Shown here in pieces: positions 12,407 through 22,520 of a stretch of DNA of 64,000 nt. Position numbers and translations under genes: made by a program. Numbering within the stretch: the stretch's first letter is position 1; each line of letters begins with the position of its first letter. The stretch covers positions 323,894-387,893 of the forward strand of contig KV419411.1 of assembly GCA_001630475.1 (NCBI GenBank), in the 5' to 3' direction. Under the pieces are notes generated by a model that was given only the letters and a program-made list of their open reading frames with translations, was not told the DNA's origin and did no database searches. The stretch is from Sistotremastrum niveocremeum HHB9708 (Eukaryota > Basidiomycota > Agaricomycetes > Sistotremastrales > Sistotremastraceae).

Positions 12407-13171
12407 TCGCGGTTTAAAAAGTTTGTTTACACGGGTCTAATCACCGCGTGCTGACCTTTTTGAGCCAAACTCGGACCCACGGTCCCTCTTCGAACTCCGC
12501 GNNNNNNNNNNNNNNNNNNNNNNNNNNNNNNNNNNNNNNNNNNNNNNNNNNNNNNNNNNNNNNNNNNNNNNNNNNNNNNNNNNNNNNNNNNNNNNNNNNN
12601 NNNNNNNNNNNNNNNNNNNNNNNNNNNNNNNNNNNNNNNNNNNNNNNNNNNNNNNNNNNNNNNNNNNNNNNNNNNNNNNNNNNNNNNNNNNNNNNNNNNN
12701 NNNNNNNNNNNNNNNNNNNNNNNNNNNNNNNNNNNNNNNNNNNNNNNNNNNNNNNNNNNNNNNNNNNNNNNNNNNNNNNNNNNNNNNNNNNNNNNNNNNN
12801 NNNNNNNNNNNNNNNNNNNNNNNNNNNNNNNNNNNNNNNNNNNNNNNNNNNNNNNNNNNNNNNNNNNNNNNNNNNNNNNNNNNNNNNNNNNNNNNNNNNN
12901 NNNNNNNNNNNNNNNNNNNNNNNNNNNNNNNNNNNNNNNNNNNNNNNNNNNNNNNNNNNNNNNNNNNNNNNNNNNNNNNNNNNNNNNNNNNNNNNNNNNN
13001 NNNNNNNNNNNNNNNNNNNNNNNNNNNNNNNNNNNNNNNNNNNNNNNNNNNNNNNNNNNNNNNNNNNNNNNNNNNNGCGCTAGGTATGGTTTTGAGCCTC
13101 TCCCCCTCGCACTCACGCTCACGAGTGCCGCGCTAGCTTTAGATATTGTTGTGCATAGTCTTTTAAAGTCT
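12407..13171 (+). repeat. Terminal repeat A1 of the DIRS element (contains assembly gap)
   Basis: 12407-12501 matches 17728-17822 and 13077-13171 matches 17951-18045, as far as I can read without difference. Between them lie 575 Ns (12502-13076). The equivalent interval in the right copy is only 128 bp, so the N run is either an arbitrary gap size or hides extra copies of the tandem unit seen in A2. Confidence 0.9.
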
Positions 13172-13221
13172 AATACTGTCAATCAAAGATCTTCCCATCC
13201 CTCAGTCATCACCACATTGCC

Positions 13222-14394
13222 ATGACAGAAAATGACCTCACTCAACAACCACAACCAGTCCAACCATTCAATGACGAAGTTATCTCGTCACTCATGGACA
13301 TTGTCACCGACTATGAACAAAATAAAGTCTCTAAAGTCTCGGCTATCCTCCAACTCCAAGCAAAACTCCCACTTTCGTCAACCGACCCCAACTTCTCCTC
13401 TTCTCTCGCCCACTACATGGAGTTCCTCGACAATCATGACAGGCAACGGACCCTGGCAGAGAAGAGAGGAGCCGGAGATCGAGATGGAGACGGAGATGAT
13501 GATCGACGAAGCCGTACGGAAGCTGGAGGCACGAACGGAGATCGAGCCGAAGAAGCTCTTGATCGACACGCAGCCAAGCGCCCGCGACTCACCGGACATT
13601 CCTCGGACGACGAAGAAGACCCTGTTGAGCCGACTGACACCTCCGGGAATGCTTGGGAGATTGACGAACTCCTCAACCCCGTTGTCTTATCCGAAGAAGC
13701 ACGGAAAACACTGGAACGGCATACCATCTGGGGGAAGGATCCCAAAACCCACCTCCTATCCATACTCAAAGCAGCCCTCCGACCTTCATTCCCTTACTCC
13801 GAATGGGATAACATCATCCGAGGAAAACCCATCAACCTCGATAATGTCCTCTCCAATCTTAATGCCATCGTACCCGATAACCGGCAAACCGAACGAATCG
13901 GGACTGTTGAAATTAGACTCAACACTTTCGTCACGTCTAAGAAGGTCATCAGCCATGGAGATTGGGTATCAGCTTGGTCAGCCACAGAGCGAGCTTACCG
14001 TTTCACTATGCCATGGAGAAGAGACGAACTCGAGCGTTACGCACAGTATATCGGACGGATGTTCACAGCCATTCCCGTCTCCGGACATGGTTGCGTCATC
14101 AAGTTCGAACAGGCGTGTCGGACCCGAGTCTCGCAGCAGAATATCTTTACTCTCCAGGATTTCTCCGAGTTCGTCGACCTCCACACCGCCTTCATCGTCC
14201 CTGCCTTTAGTGCAACGACTTCATCGCAAGCTGGCCGAAGTTCAAGTTCAAAGTCTAGGGACCCTTGCAGGCGATGGAACAACAACCGATGCCCCGATGG
14301 ATCCGACTGCAAATACGCCCACATTTGCAAGGCATGCAGATCCGGTCAGCATCGGTCCGGAGATGAGAAGTGTCCGAAAAAGAAGAGCGGTTGA
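13222..14394 (+). CDS. Gag-like protein of the DIRS element, C-terminal CCCH-type zinc finger
   Basis: A single open frame of 390 aa starts at the first ATG after repeat A1. The N-terminal half is charged and low in complexity (Asp/Arg-rich around residues 85-140). The middle is a helical domain with conserved Trp residues (DWVSAWSATERAY, about residues 247-260). The C-terminus has Cys/His clusters: C-RRWNNNR-C-PDGSD-C-KYA-H (about residues 350-366), then C-KAC and a final C in a Lys-rich tail. This would bind element RNA in a virus-like particle or RNP. The pol frame starts inside it at 14363 in the +1 frame, overlapping the gag stop by 32 nt. Pol may therefore be made by re-initiation or frameshifting. 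The gag frame itself is intact. Confidence 0.85.
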   Translation: MTENDLTQQPQPVQPFNDEVISSLMDIVTDYEQNKVSKVSAILQLQAKLPLSSTDPNFSSSLAHYMEFLDNHDRQRTLAEKRGAGDRDGDGDDDRRSRTEAGGTNGDRAEEALDRHAAKRPRLTGHSSDDEEDPVEPTDTSGNAWEIDELLNPVVLSEEARKTLERHTIWGKDPKTHLLSILKAALRPSFPYSEWDNIIRGKPINLDNVLSNLNAIVPDNRQTERIGTVEIRLNTFVTSKKVISHGDWVSAWSATERAYRFTMPWRRDELERYAQYIGRMFTAIPVSGHGCVIKFEQACRTRVSQQNIFTLQDFSEFVDLHTAFIVPAFSATTSSQAGRSSSSKSRDPCRRWNNNRCPDGSDCKYAHICKACRSGQHRSGDEKCPKKKSG

Positions 14395-16529
14395 TTGGGA
14401 ATTGCAAAGAGCAAAGAGGCCTCGTTATGCTCGCGATTGGTTATGGGAAAACCATGAAGTCAGCGAAACACCTTCGTCGACAGCCTCCGAAACTGCTCCC
14501 CCTATTCCGACGGTCCCCATTGCGATCCGAAATGATCCCGTCATCCAACGCACTCTTCGTGACAACCCTTCTCTCTTCAAAATCATCACTCCTATCAATG
14601 TCGATCGCTTCGAACAACTCCTTGCTTCACATCCAAACCGCCCTCTAGTTCAGTCTGTCTGTGCTGGTTTCCGAGATGGTTTTTGGCCTTTTGCCAGATA
14701 CAACCTCTGTGACTATCCTGAAACGTTAGATCTATCCGATCGGCCGTTGAAGGACGAGCGGCACACTCTCTTCGTCGAAGACCAGCGCGACGAAGAACTC
14801 AGAAAAGGCAGGTTCTCGCCCTCATTTGGGAAGGATCTTCTGCCTGGGATGTACAGCATGCCAATTGGTGTAGTGCCAAAACCTAACTCGGACAAGTTTA
14901 GACTTGTCAATGATCATTCAGCTGGAGATCACTCGCTGAATTCAATGATTGCGAAGGAGGATGCTACTATTCAGCTTGATTAGGGATAGCAACGAATACC
15001 GCAAAAACACAGGTACTCGTGGGTACTCAAGTACAGGTACCTGCTTACTAAGCAAACACGAGTCCAGATACGGCCCGCTCTGGGAAAAAAATTCAAAATA
15101 CAGGTACCCGTAGGCAGGTACCTGTGTTTTTTGGCAGAGGGACTCGCGGGTACCTGAGTACAAGTCCACCATTTTGGCCCAAAATCAGAGGCAGATACGA
15201 GTCCACGGCCTGAAAAAAAACCGCAGGTACCTGCGCACAGGTACCTGAGTCCACGAGTATATACTCGTTGCTATCCTTAAGCTTGATAATATTAAGCATT
15301 TGGGCAGGAATTTATTGGCTGCTAAATCCCTCCACCCCTCCATCCCTCTCATTTTATTCAAATCCGATGTCGCGTCAGCATATCGAAACCTGCCAATGTC
15401 ACCATATTGGCAACTCAAGCAAGTTGTCACCATTTCCGGAGAGCGGTACATTGACCGTTGCAACGTATTTGGGAACAGAGCAGCGGGACGACTTTTCTGT
15501 ACCTTCATGTCGCTCGTGTTGTGGATTGCAACAAATGTCAAAGGCATACTGGATATACTCGCGTACATCGACGATTCTTTTGGCTGGGACTTCGCCCATT
15601 GCCTCGAGTTCTACGCGCCATACAACAAACATTATCCATCTCGTCAAGTCCAACTCCTTAAACTGTGGGATGAGCTGGGTATTCCTCACGAAGAACGAAA
15701 GCAATTATACGGCAGCACTTTACCGATCATTGGCTTCAACGTTGACATCGATAACATGTCAGTCGCGATGGTTCCAGATTCCAAAACTCTACTCGTGTCC
15801 ACCATCCGTAATTTTGTTGGACCACCAGGAACTCGCCGAAAACTCCTCGAATTTCAACGCGTAGCTGGATCCATAAACTGGGCTCTGAACGTCCATCCTC
15901 GCCTCAGGGTCGGTCTTTCTTCGCTCTACGAAAAGATGGCAGGAAAGACTGAACCGCTGAAACCCGTGTGGGTAAGCGAGGCTGTTCGTCGAGAACTTCT
16001 GTGGATTGCGGATCATTTGGTGAAGTCCGACGGTATCTTGTTCCTCAAAGCTGCTGCTTGGGAACCGGACGAAGCTGATATCCATGTTTTTACCGACGCG
16101 TCCATGGAGGGTTTAGGTTTCTGGTCGCCTACTTTCGATGTCGCTTTCACCTTCCCAATACCATTTCCAGCCCCCAACAATGCGATATTCTTCTACGAAT
16201 CATTGATCGTTCTGTACGCTATTCGTTGGGTTGCCTCGCATGGTTATAATCATTCGCGTCTCGCCATCCACTCCGACAACAACAACACTGTCCACATGTT
16301 CAACACTTTATCCGCAACACCCCATTATAGTCGCCTGTTGCGTCTTGCTGTTGACGAACTCATCATCCATGACATCGATTTACGTGTCTATCACATCAGT
16401 GGAGTGGATAACAAGATTGCTGACCTCCTCTCTCGTAATGCCCCTGGAGCTGCACTTGCGCTCAGGCCATCAATGAAGATTGATAGTTTTACACCCCCCG
16501 CGCATTGGCTGGGGGTGTTGCAGAAGTGA
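14363..16529 (+). pseudogene. Reverse transcriptase / RNase H of the DIRS element, interrupted by a MITE
   Basis: The frame opens at ATG 14363 and would read to 16529, but a 299-bp insertion (14981-15279) brings a TAG at its first bases. If the insertion and one 8-bp target copy are discounted, the two halves are in the same frame. The upstream half carries the RT fingers (VVPKPNSDKFRLVNDHSAG). The downstream half has the palm with ILFKSDVASAYRNLPM, the catalytic YIDD at about 15565-15576 and the thumb. RNase H follows: the first Asp in HVFTDASMEGLGF, Glu in FFYESLIVLYAI, Asp in AIHSDNNNTV and the last Asp in SGVDNKIADLLSRN. No other stop or frameshift is visible, so the MITE is the only clear lesion. 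Confidence 0.88.
14981..15279. mobile_element. 299-bp hAT-like MITE inside the reverse transcriptase
   Basis: Termini are inverted: TAGGGATAGCAACGA on the left and, on the complement of the right end, TAAGGATAGCAACGA. An 8-bp target-site duplication AGCTTGAT flanks it (14973-14980 and 15280-15287), the length made by hAT transposases. The interior has no coding capacity. It contains several copies of GGTACCTG and its complement (about 15036-15045, 15100-15124, 15150-15158, 15225-15247), like the subterminal transposase-binding repeats of hAT elements. No hAT transposase is present in the window. Confidence 0.9.
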
Positions 16530-17518
16530 GTCCCACGTCCTCACGCGTCCGACCAAAAGATAGGCCCCCTTGGACGCGTGAAAGACTGATCCGAGAAAGA
16601 GCTATCGCTCTCGGATCTGCGGTGGCTGTCTCTACCAACCTCTCCTACACTACTGCTTTACGAGCTTGGATCCATTTCTGCTCTGCACACGATTTTCCAA
16701 CTCAACCCTCTGCCGATACTCTCAGCTTCTTTGTTGTCTATATGAGTCACTACGTCTCTCCGCGTACAGTCGATTCATACCTCTCCGGCATTTGCAACAA
16801 ACTCGAGGCGTATTATCCTGATATACGTAAACTCCGATCCTCCCTACTCGTCTCAAACACTCTCAAAGGATGCAAACGACTCCGCAATGTCGCCGTACGT
16901 CGAAAGCGTGCTCTCACCATTGATGACCTCAATGTCCTTGTGGTTCACTACTCTCCTTCCCACCAACATGACGACCTCCTATTCATGGCAATCATCACCA
17001 CGGGGTTTTTCTCACTCCAACGTCTTGGGGAATTAGTGCAACCTGACGACACAAGGAAACGCGACTTACGGAAATTACCCCTTCGTCACACCCTCAAAAG
17101 AGATGCATCGCAGATTGAATACTTACTCCCCGCTCACAAAGCTGACCCCTTTTTTGAGGGGAACAGGATCATACTGCAAAAATCAAATCAACCTTGCGAT
17201 GCCTACCTTCATCTTACCAATTTCCTTCAATCTCGCGACCACCTTTTTCCTCTTTTTCCCCAACTTTTCCTCACCTCTGCTGGACAAGTTCCAACACGAA
17301 ATTGGTTCATGCTCCGACTTCGCCAACACTTCCCAGACGACATCGCCGGACACTCCATGCGCTCAGGGGGGGCAACAGCCCTCGCTCTTGCTGGGGTGCC
17401 TGATGAACGTATTCAAGCTTTGGGAAGATGGTCATCGGATGCATTCAAAATGTACATCCGGAAGAATCCTGTCCTTATCCAATCCTTCATCTGGGGGCGA
17501 CCTGTCTTCGATTCCTGA
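16505..17518 (+). CDS. Tyrosine recombinase of the DIRS element
   Basis: About 337 codons in a frame different from RT/RNase H, overlapping its end by 25 nt. No ATG lies near the 5' end (the frame opens at TTG 16505), so translation probably depends on frameshifting near the G-run at 16510-16514 or on splicing. The N-terminal part (RERAIALGSAV...YTTALRAWIHFC) is a SAM-like core-binding domain. The catalytic domain shows the first Arg in FSLQRLGELV and the H-x-x-R box HSMRSGG. It ends with the tyrosine in GRWSSDAFKMYIR, about 14 residues before the stop at 17518. These are the R-H-R-Y residues of tyrosine recombinases. It would insert the circular cDNA without a conventional DDE step. Confidence 0.9.
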   Translation: MAGGVAEVSPTSSRVRPKDRPPWTRERLIRERAIALGSAVAVSTNLSYTTALRAWIHFCSAHDFPTQPSADTLSFFVVYMSHYVSPRTVDSYLSGICNKLEAYYPDIRKLRSSLLVSNTLKGCKRLRNVAVRRKRALTIDDLNVLVVHYSPSHQHDDLLFMAIITTGFFSLQRLGELVQPDDTRKRDLRKLPLRHTLKRDASQIEYLLPAHKADPFFEGNRIILQKSNQPCDAYLHLTNFLQSRDHLFPLFPQLFLTSAGQVPTRNWFMLRLRQHFPDDIAGHSMRSGGATALALAGVPDERIQALGRWSSDAFKMYIRKNPVLIQSFIWGRPVFDS

Positions 17519-17615
17519 CATTGACGACAACTCTCATCGCTATACTCATTCCTAAATCCAACAAAAAAAAAAAAAAAAAACAACACCCTCCCTCCCATTC
17601 CCAATTATACCATTT

Positions 17616-17651
17616 TACGGTCCTCTGTCTTCAATGTACCATCATCTTTCG
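17616..17651 (+). repeat. Repeat B1 of the DIRS element
   Basis: About 36 bp (TACGGTCC...TGTACCATCATCTTTCG) that recurs with two differences at 18184-18220. It lies downstream of the recombinase stop and a poly-A-like run (17563-17580). About 76 bp (17652-17727) separate it from repeat A2; this spacer is absent after B2. Confidence 0.75.
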
Positions 17652-17727
17652 CGGGCGGCTCTCTCCGGAGGTCGTCGCGCATCTCGGCTATCCCCTCGCC
17701 TCTTCCGAGAGCACAGCGAGTGATTAG

Positions 17728-18045
17728 TCGCGGTTTAAAAAGTTTGTTTACACGGGTCTAATCACCGCGTGCTGACCTTTTTGAGCCAAACTCGGACCCA
17801 CGGTCCCTCTTCGAACTCCGCGAGTTTTTTTTTCACGCGCCTATGAGTCACGGGCATTAGTCAGTAAGTTGGGGGTCAGCCGGGGCTTTTCTGCCTACCT
17901 AGCGCCGAGCCGAGGGTCCCCCCCTTCTCGCACTCACGCTCACGAGTGCCGCGCTAGGTATGGTTTTGAGCCTCTCCCCCTCGCACTCACGCTCACGAGT
18001 GCCGCGCTAGCTTTAGATATTGTTGTGCATAGTCTTTTAAAGTCT
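17728..18045 (+). repeat. Repeat A2 of the DIRS element, with an internal tandem duplication
   Basis: 318 bp matching the readable parts of A1. Inside it a unit containing CACTCACGCTCACGAGTGCC followed by GCGCTAG occurs twice (about 17931-17957 and 17982-18010). The unit has a short internal palindrome CTCACGAG, so it could form hairpins. Confidence 0.85.
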
Positions 18046-18183
18046 CCCGCCCACCCTCTCCTTTTTTATCACATAGATTTCGCGAGGTACCTTTTCCCCA
18101 TGTGGGTTTTTAACGGCCTCATTTGCTTTTACTCTTTGTTCTGGTCTCTGTCTTATTCTGTTTGACTCTACTACTTATGTATG

Positions 18184-18220
18184 TACGGTCCTTTGTCTTC
18201 AATGTACCATCATCTTTTCG
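18184..18220 (+). repeat. Repeat B2, right terminus of the DIRS element
   Basis: Second copy of the short repeat B. It ends at the point where the 20-bp flanking direct repeat begins (18218-18237). Confidence 0.7.
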
Positions 18221-18237
18221 GAGATAAGCTATCGCAA
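18219..18237. repeat. Right copy of the direct repeat flanking the DIRS element
   Basis: Exact copy of 12388-12406. DIRS elements are described as making no target duplication, so this needs explanation (see findings). Confidence 0.8.
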
Positions 18238-18659
18238 ACCGCATGGGGCGTACCCTGGCGTGCCTGAGCACCGTGTAAGCGACTGCAGCATTGAACACGA
18301 TGTTGAGACGTTCAAACAATGCATTCTCGTAGGCATTGGCCTCATAGGAAAAAAAGTATATATATAATGTGACCTTTCTGAAGACGTTGAACCGATTACA
18401 TAATGGTTCTATGACTCGGCACGTCATCAATGCAACGGAAAAGGCGGACCTGCTTTCTGACCTGTATTCTCTTGCTGTAGACCCCGTGCTGACGCTATTC
18501 TCTTTTAATTACAGATACAGATGAATTCAAGAATTATGCTAAGCCGAACATCTATGGCACCTGAGTTTTCAACCGGGGATACTGTCTAGATGCCGAGGAT
18601 CTCTCAAGACATTCTCGTGGCGATCTTCCTTGCCGACGTGTACCCACTGGTAAGAATAA
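18238..18659. other. Spacer between the DIRS element and the integrase-like gene
   Basis: No supported gene. It contains the 3' flank of the minus-strand integrase-like gene. Confidence 0.5.
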
Positions 18660-19538
18660 TTATAGCTGCGAGACTAATTCTACGACAGTATCTTTCATTA
18701 ATCTAAACGTCGACCATGCTTGCATGAAAGATAATTCCGGGCTCCCAACCCTCCTGTACGCCTCTAGAGCAAGTTCATGAAACCACGGGGGAAAAAACTG
18801 GGTCGCCTCTTCTCCGGGATGGTCAGCGAGAAGAAGATCGATGAGACGAGGATTAACAGGTATAAGTTGATCTGATCCTCCAAAGAGCTCCGGATGCCGA
18901 TACGATTTATTGTGCGAGGCGCCGGATGGACCATTTTTTTCTGGCTGTCGACGAATAGGTCGGTCATTAAAGCCCTCAATATATTTGTTGACCTCTTGCT
19001 GAATAAGGGGGACCCATATCCAATCAACGAGGGCTCTGAAACATTGCAATTTGAGCAATCAGTCCCGACTCTGCGAGTACTTTCAAAACATACCGTTGAG
19101 TACGATCATCTGCTTGATACCCTGAGATCTCAACCTCTCGAGCCCACCACTGAAGCATGTTACGACCAGATTTCTCCAGAAACTGCCGCCAAGATCGTTC
19201 AATGACAATATTCCGTACACTCTTGACGAATGTATGCGCCGGGACCAAGTCCAGGTCCAGATCGGGATCCATCGCGGCTCTTCAAGACATAAATATTCAG
19301 ATTATATTTTCCAAGAAATTCTACAGCTGATTACCGCAGAGCTTTCTGACGAGCATAGAGTCGCCCGGTCTCGGTGCCTTTATCAGAGGTGACAGTCAAG
19401 GGCATACCTAATCATCTGGTTAGTCATGGTTCTCATCTGAAGCCTCACGACGTACCTTCTAACTCCCTGACAAGCTTCAGATTAGAGTTTGAAGGTCCAG
19501 TCCTAAGGACCGCCAAAGACCAAGGACTGGACCAGGAC

Positions 19539-21792
19539 TAGTGTTTCGAAGTCCAGTCACGGCAACCGAAAATGACCGGCAACCGTGACCGGACCGAAGC
19601 GGTCGCAACCGGACTGGCGGTTGCGGTCACACTGGATTTTAAGCGGTTGCGGTCCCCGGTCAAGCATGGTTTCGAAAACTGGTGCAACCGGTCGTGACCG
19701 GTCATGACCGGTCACGACCGATGAAATGTCGGGTTGTATGATAGGATAGACTGCAGATATCTTGAGAGTTTGGCTCGGGATTGTGACTGGGGACGCTTCG
19801 AGTACTAGTAGATCAGAGGAATCGAAGCAGATGTGTGAGGAGGGAAGCATGATGTTCGATGGGAGAGGAGTAATGTCCTGTAATCATTAGATACAGGCGA
19901 CTACAGTAAGACCTGAGCGATTGCAATGACTGTTAGCCTCAAGCAGTGCGAAAAAGGAGGGGACGACGCACAAGAAACTCCTGATGCAATGCATCAGACC
20001 CCTCCCATTACAATCTCGCTTTCATGCCCTCTCAGTCCTCGAAATCCTATACTCAGCAGTATCCTCCTTGATAAAGCGAACGAATGGATGCCAGTGCACA
20101 TGTAAATCGAAGGACCGAAGTCGATGGGAACGGTCACGAAGGAAGGGAAGAAGTCGACAATGGAAAGGTGAGGTGGACATGTAAGAAAAGCGCGTCAGAG
20201 ACGTGGTTGCATGGTGTTGACGCGAGAATTCGGCGATTGCTGTGGGAGCTGAGGGTGGGATGAATCCCAGAATAGAGTGATTGGCCGGCTCATTTCGGTT
20301 TCGAGGGCAGCGATGGTGGCGAAGTGATCGATGCAGTATGAGGGGGGCGCTTTGACGACTGCCGTAAGGTGTGTCCAGAGTGATTGTCACTGATTGAGCA
20401 AGATGAAGGGCAATTCGAGAGCACTTCCAGACGATGCCTCCGCGGAGATCCAATTTAGCGCCCAGCCCCTCCAACCTTGTCGACTACTGTACTTTGACTC
20501 AAATTCTGGAGAGCTATGCGTCCGACTGCCTCCTCCACTTCTCGTTATCGCTATGATGCTCTAGTTAACCTAGCTATACGTCAATCGCTAAGACTATCAG
20601 CCGATTTTGGGTGATGGGACACGCAATCATGCGGTTGAGCGAAAAAGATAGTAAGCGTAGAGTCACTATTACTATTCCTGCTGATATACTCCAATATTCA
20701 CCTACTCTCCTACCAGTATCTACTACTCGACCGGTTCAGATATCCACCCCACTCTCCTATATTGCGCGTGCCCACCTCACATTCGAATAGCAACACATTC
20801 CGACCTGCTATCCTGTCACCTGCTGCGTTCGAACCCGGTAATGAAGGCCTGCTTCGAAGAAGAGCTCGCGATCCAGATTCTGCTGGAAGGAAGTCGATGG
20901 TCGTTCATCAAGATCATAGGTCGGTCGTACAGATTCCATCTCAGGTACGTTCTGCCAATTGCGAGTTCGTTGAAGCATTGCTGACTTCCGCTTCTTCGTG
21001 ATCGACTGGATTTCTCCTACCCAATGTCATCTCCTATCGTGACAGCCTACCTACATCCACCTTCCTATCGTCGTCCACCTCTCGCCGTCTCGTCACCTTA
21101 TTCTACCTTCGACCTCAACGATCTCGCGGCGAGCTTGGTTAAAGTAGGAAGTGTTATGCGATTGGCATTTGCACGAGAGGGTACGGAGCTCATCTTCAGG
21201 TGCGTTCATGTCGATCTCAGACTCACACAACTATTGACCGCTCGCTGCATTCTCTACCCACTCCCATCCTCGACGAGCCGATCCCTCGATTGCACTCAAG
21301 TTGCATCCCATTGATCTCAAACACACAGCTTCCTCCCACCGTCCTTCGCAATACTCTACATCTCATCGACAATTCTCGCGTGCCAAGTTCCGTCTCACGG
21401 TTCGTTCTCATGTCGGTCAGGGTACGACCATAGTACGAGTCGTACGACGTCGACGCGAGTGTCTCGATCTGGTGCTCGGTAAGTATTACATGTGGTTGTG
21501 CGATCTCGAAACAATGTAGAATAGTGAGTATCATGATGTACTTCTATTCGTAGTTACAGTAGATACGAATGTTAAGTTGCATGCATGGAATATGATGCGA
21601 CCGGTTCTGTGACCGGTCAGTGAGGCAACCGGTCCTGCAACTGTAACCGGACCGAGGACCGGCAGTCGCGACTGTAGACCGCGGTCACGGTTGCCGGTCG
21701 AGCAAAATCAGTGCGACCGGCAACCGATACCGGCTGCCGGTCGGCGCCTGCGGCGGGCCAGGGTCCGGTTACGACCGGACTTTAAAACACTA
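19539..21792. mobile_element. Inner hAT-like element E2 (2254 bp) with unique interior
   Basis: Ends are TAGTGTTTCGAAGTCC and, on the complement of the right end, TAGTGTTTTAAAGTCC. The 8-bp duplication ACCAGGAC is at 19531-19538 and 21793-21800. About 190 bp at the left and about 200 bp at the right are packed with ACCGGT / GACCGG / GCAACCGG motifs. The interior (about 19725-21590) is ordinary-complexity DNA unlike the arms. Confidence 0.9.
19725..21590. other. Unique interior of E2, possible captured host sequence
   Basis: Codon-like patches exist. On the plus strand an ATG at 20841 opens MKACFEEELAIQILLEGSRW... up to a GTACGT donor at 20945. Further open patches occur at about 21030-21200 (ending at a GTGCGT donor at 21201) and 21300-21430. 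No combination of splice sites gives one long frame, and I recognise no family. The minus-strand frame 20474-20022 looks like a shadow. No transposase is visible. Alternatives are a captured gene fragment (Pack-type element) or a decayed transposase. Confidence 0.35.
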
Positions 21793-22064
21793 ACCAGGAC
21801 CAGACCGTTTAGGACCGGACTGTCAGTCCTGGTCCTACCTCGTGCTGAGATTTAGGACTGATCTAGGACCAGTCTTTAGGACCACTGGTGGACCGATGCC
21901 CCTACAGCCTCCCACAGGCATCTAGGCAGTGGTCTTTGATGTTATATAGGTAGAACAACTGCAACTGAGTAGATATAGATAGTTAAAACCCTGAAAATGA
22001 ATAAAAATAATCAAAAAGACCGAAGGACCGGACCAGGACCAGTCTTTTTAGGACCGGTCCTGGT

Positions 22065-22520
22065 TAGTGTTTGAAAGTCGGGTCAGGTCAGGTTTTGGGC
22101 ACCTTGGAGGCGATGACCATGACTTCTAGCGGTCATGGTCATGGCAAAATCTCATGACCATGACTGCTAGCGGTCGCGGTCTTGCCAAAGTTGGGTGACC
22201 ATGACCAAACTTTGACCGGTCTTGCGGTCATGACCTCAAAAAAGTCCTAAATCTCCACTTTTTAGTACTTAATCTGGTTTGTTGGACCTCATATATGATG
22301 TATATGACAAGCAGAACACACCAGAATGCCTGGGGAAGGCTCTAGACAATGTTCTACCTATGTTGGTCATGGGGTCTGGTCGTGGATTACCGGGAGGTCC
22401 ATGACTGCAACCTGACCATGAGCCCCAAGGCATGACCATGACCATGGTCTGGTCATTGTGGTCAGGTTCCAGTCAAGTTACAGTTTTTGAGCGGTCGCGT
22501 GACCCGACTTTCAAACACTA
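22065..22520. mobile_element. Inner hAT-like MITE E3 (456 bp)
   Basis: The first 21 bp (22065-22085) are the exact reverse complement of the last 21 bp (22500-22520). The 8-bp duplication GTCCTGGT lies at 22057-22064 and 22521-22528. The interior is made of ATGACC / GGTCATG repeats and has no coding capacity. Confidence 0.93.

Larger units (their letters stand above)
12407..18218 (+). mobile_element. DIRS-order (Ngaro-like) tyrosine-recombinase retrotransposon
   Basis: The element encodes, in order, a gag-like protein with a zinc finger (13222-14394), reverse transcriptase plus RNase H (14363-16529) and a tyrosine recombinase (16505-17518). There is no DDE integrase or aspartic protease. Terminal sequences are split direct repeats rather than LTRs. 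Repeat A lies on the left (12407-13171, containing an assembly gap) and again inside the right end (17728-18045). A short repeat B lies on both sides of the second A (17616-17651 and 18184-18220). This A1-ORFs-B1-A2-B2 order is the published Ngaro-type arrangement in the DIRS group, which integrates through a circular DNA and a site-specific recombinase. The A copies are identical where both can be read, so the insertion is young. It is nevertheless disabled by a MITE at 14981-15279. Confidence 0.88.

Noticed and set aside
12427-13182. Long open frames across the first N block
   Set aside because: They are translations of Ns in an assembly gap; the flanking bases are repeat A1 of the retrotransposon. 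The same applies to frames across 24638-25167.
13232-14362. Long +1 frame overlapping gag upstream of pol
   Set aside because: Before 14363 its sequence is the frame-shifted shadow of gag; pol-like sequence begins only at the ATG there.
17563-17580. Poly-A run as a sign of LINE or processed insertion
   Set aside because: It lies inside the DIRS element between the recombinase stop and repeat B1, so it is an internal 3' region of that element.
20022-20474. 150-codon minus-strand frame inside E2
   Set aside because: Arg/His/Ser-rich composition typical of a shadow frame, no recognisable domain, not joined to neighbours.
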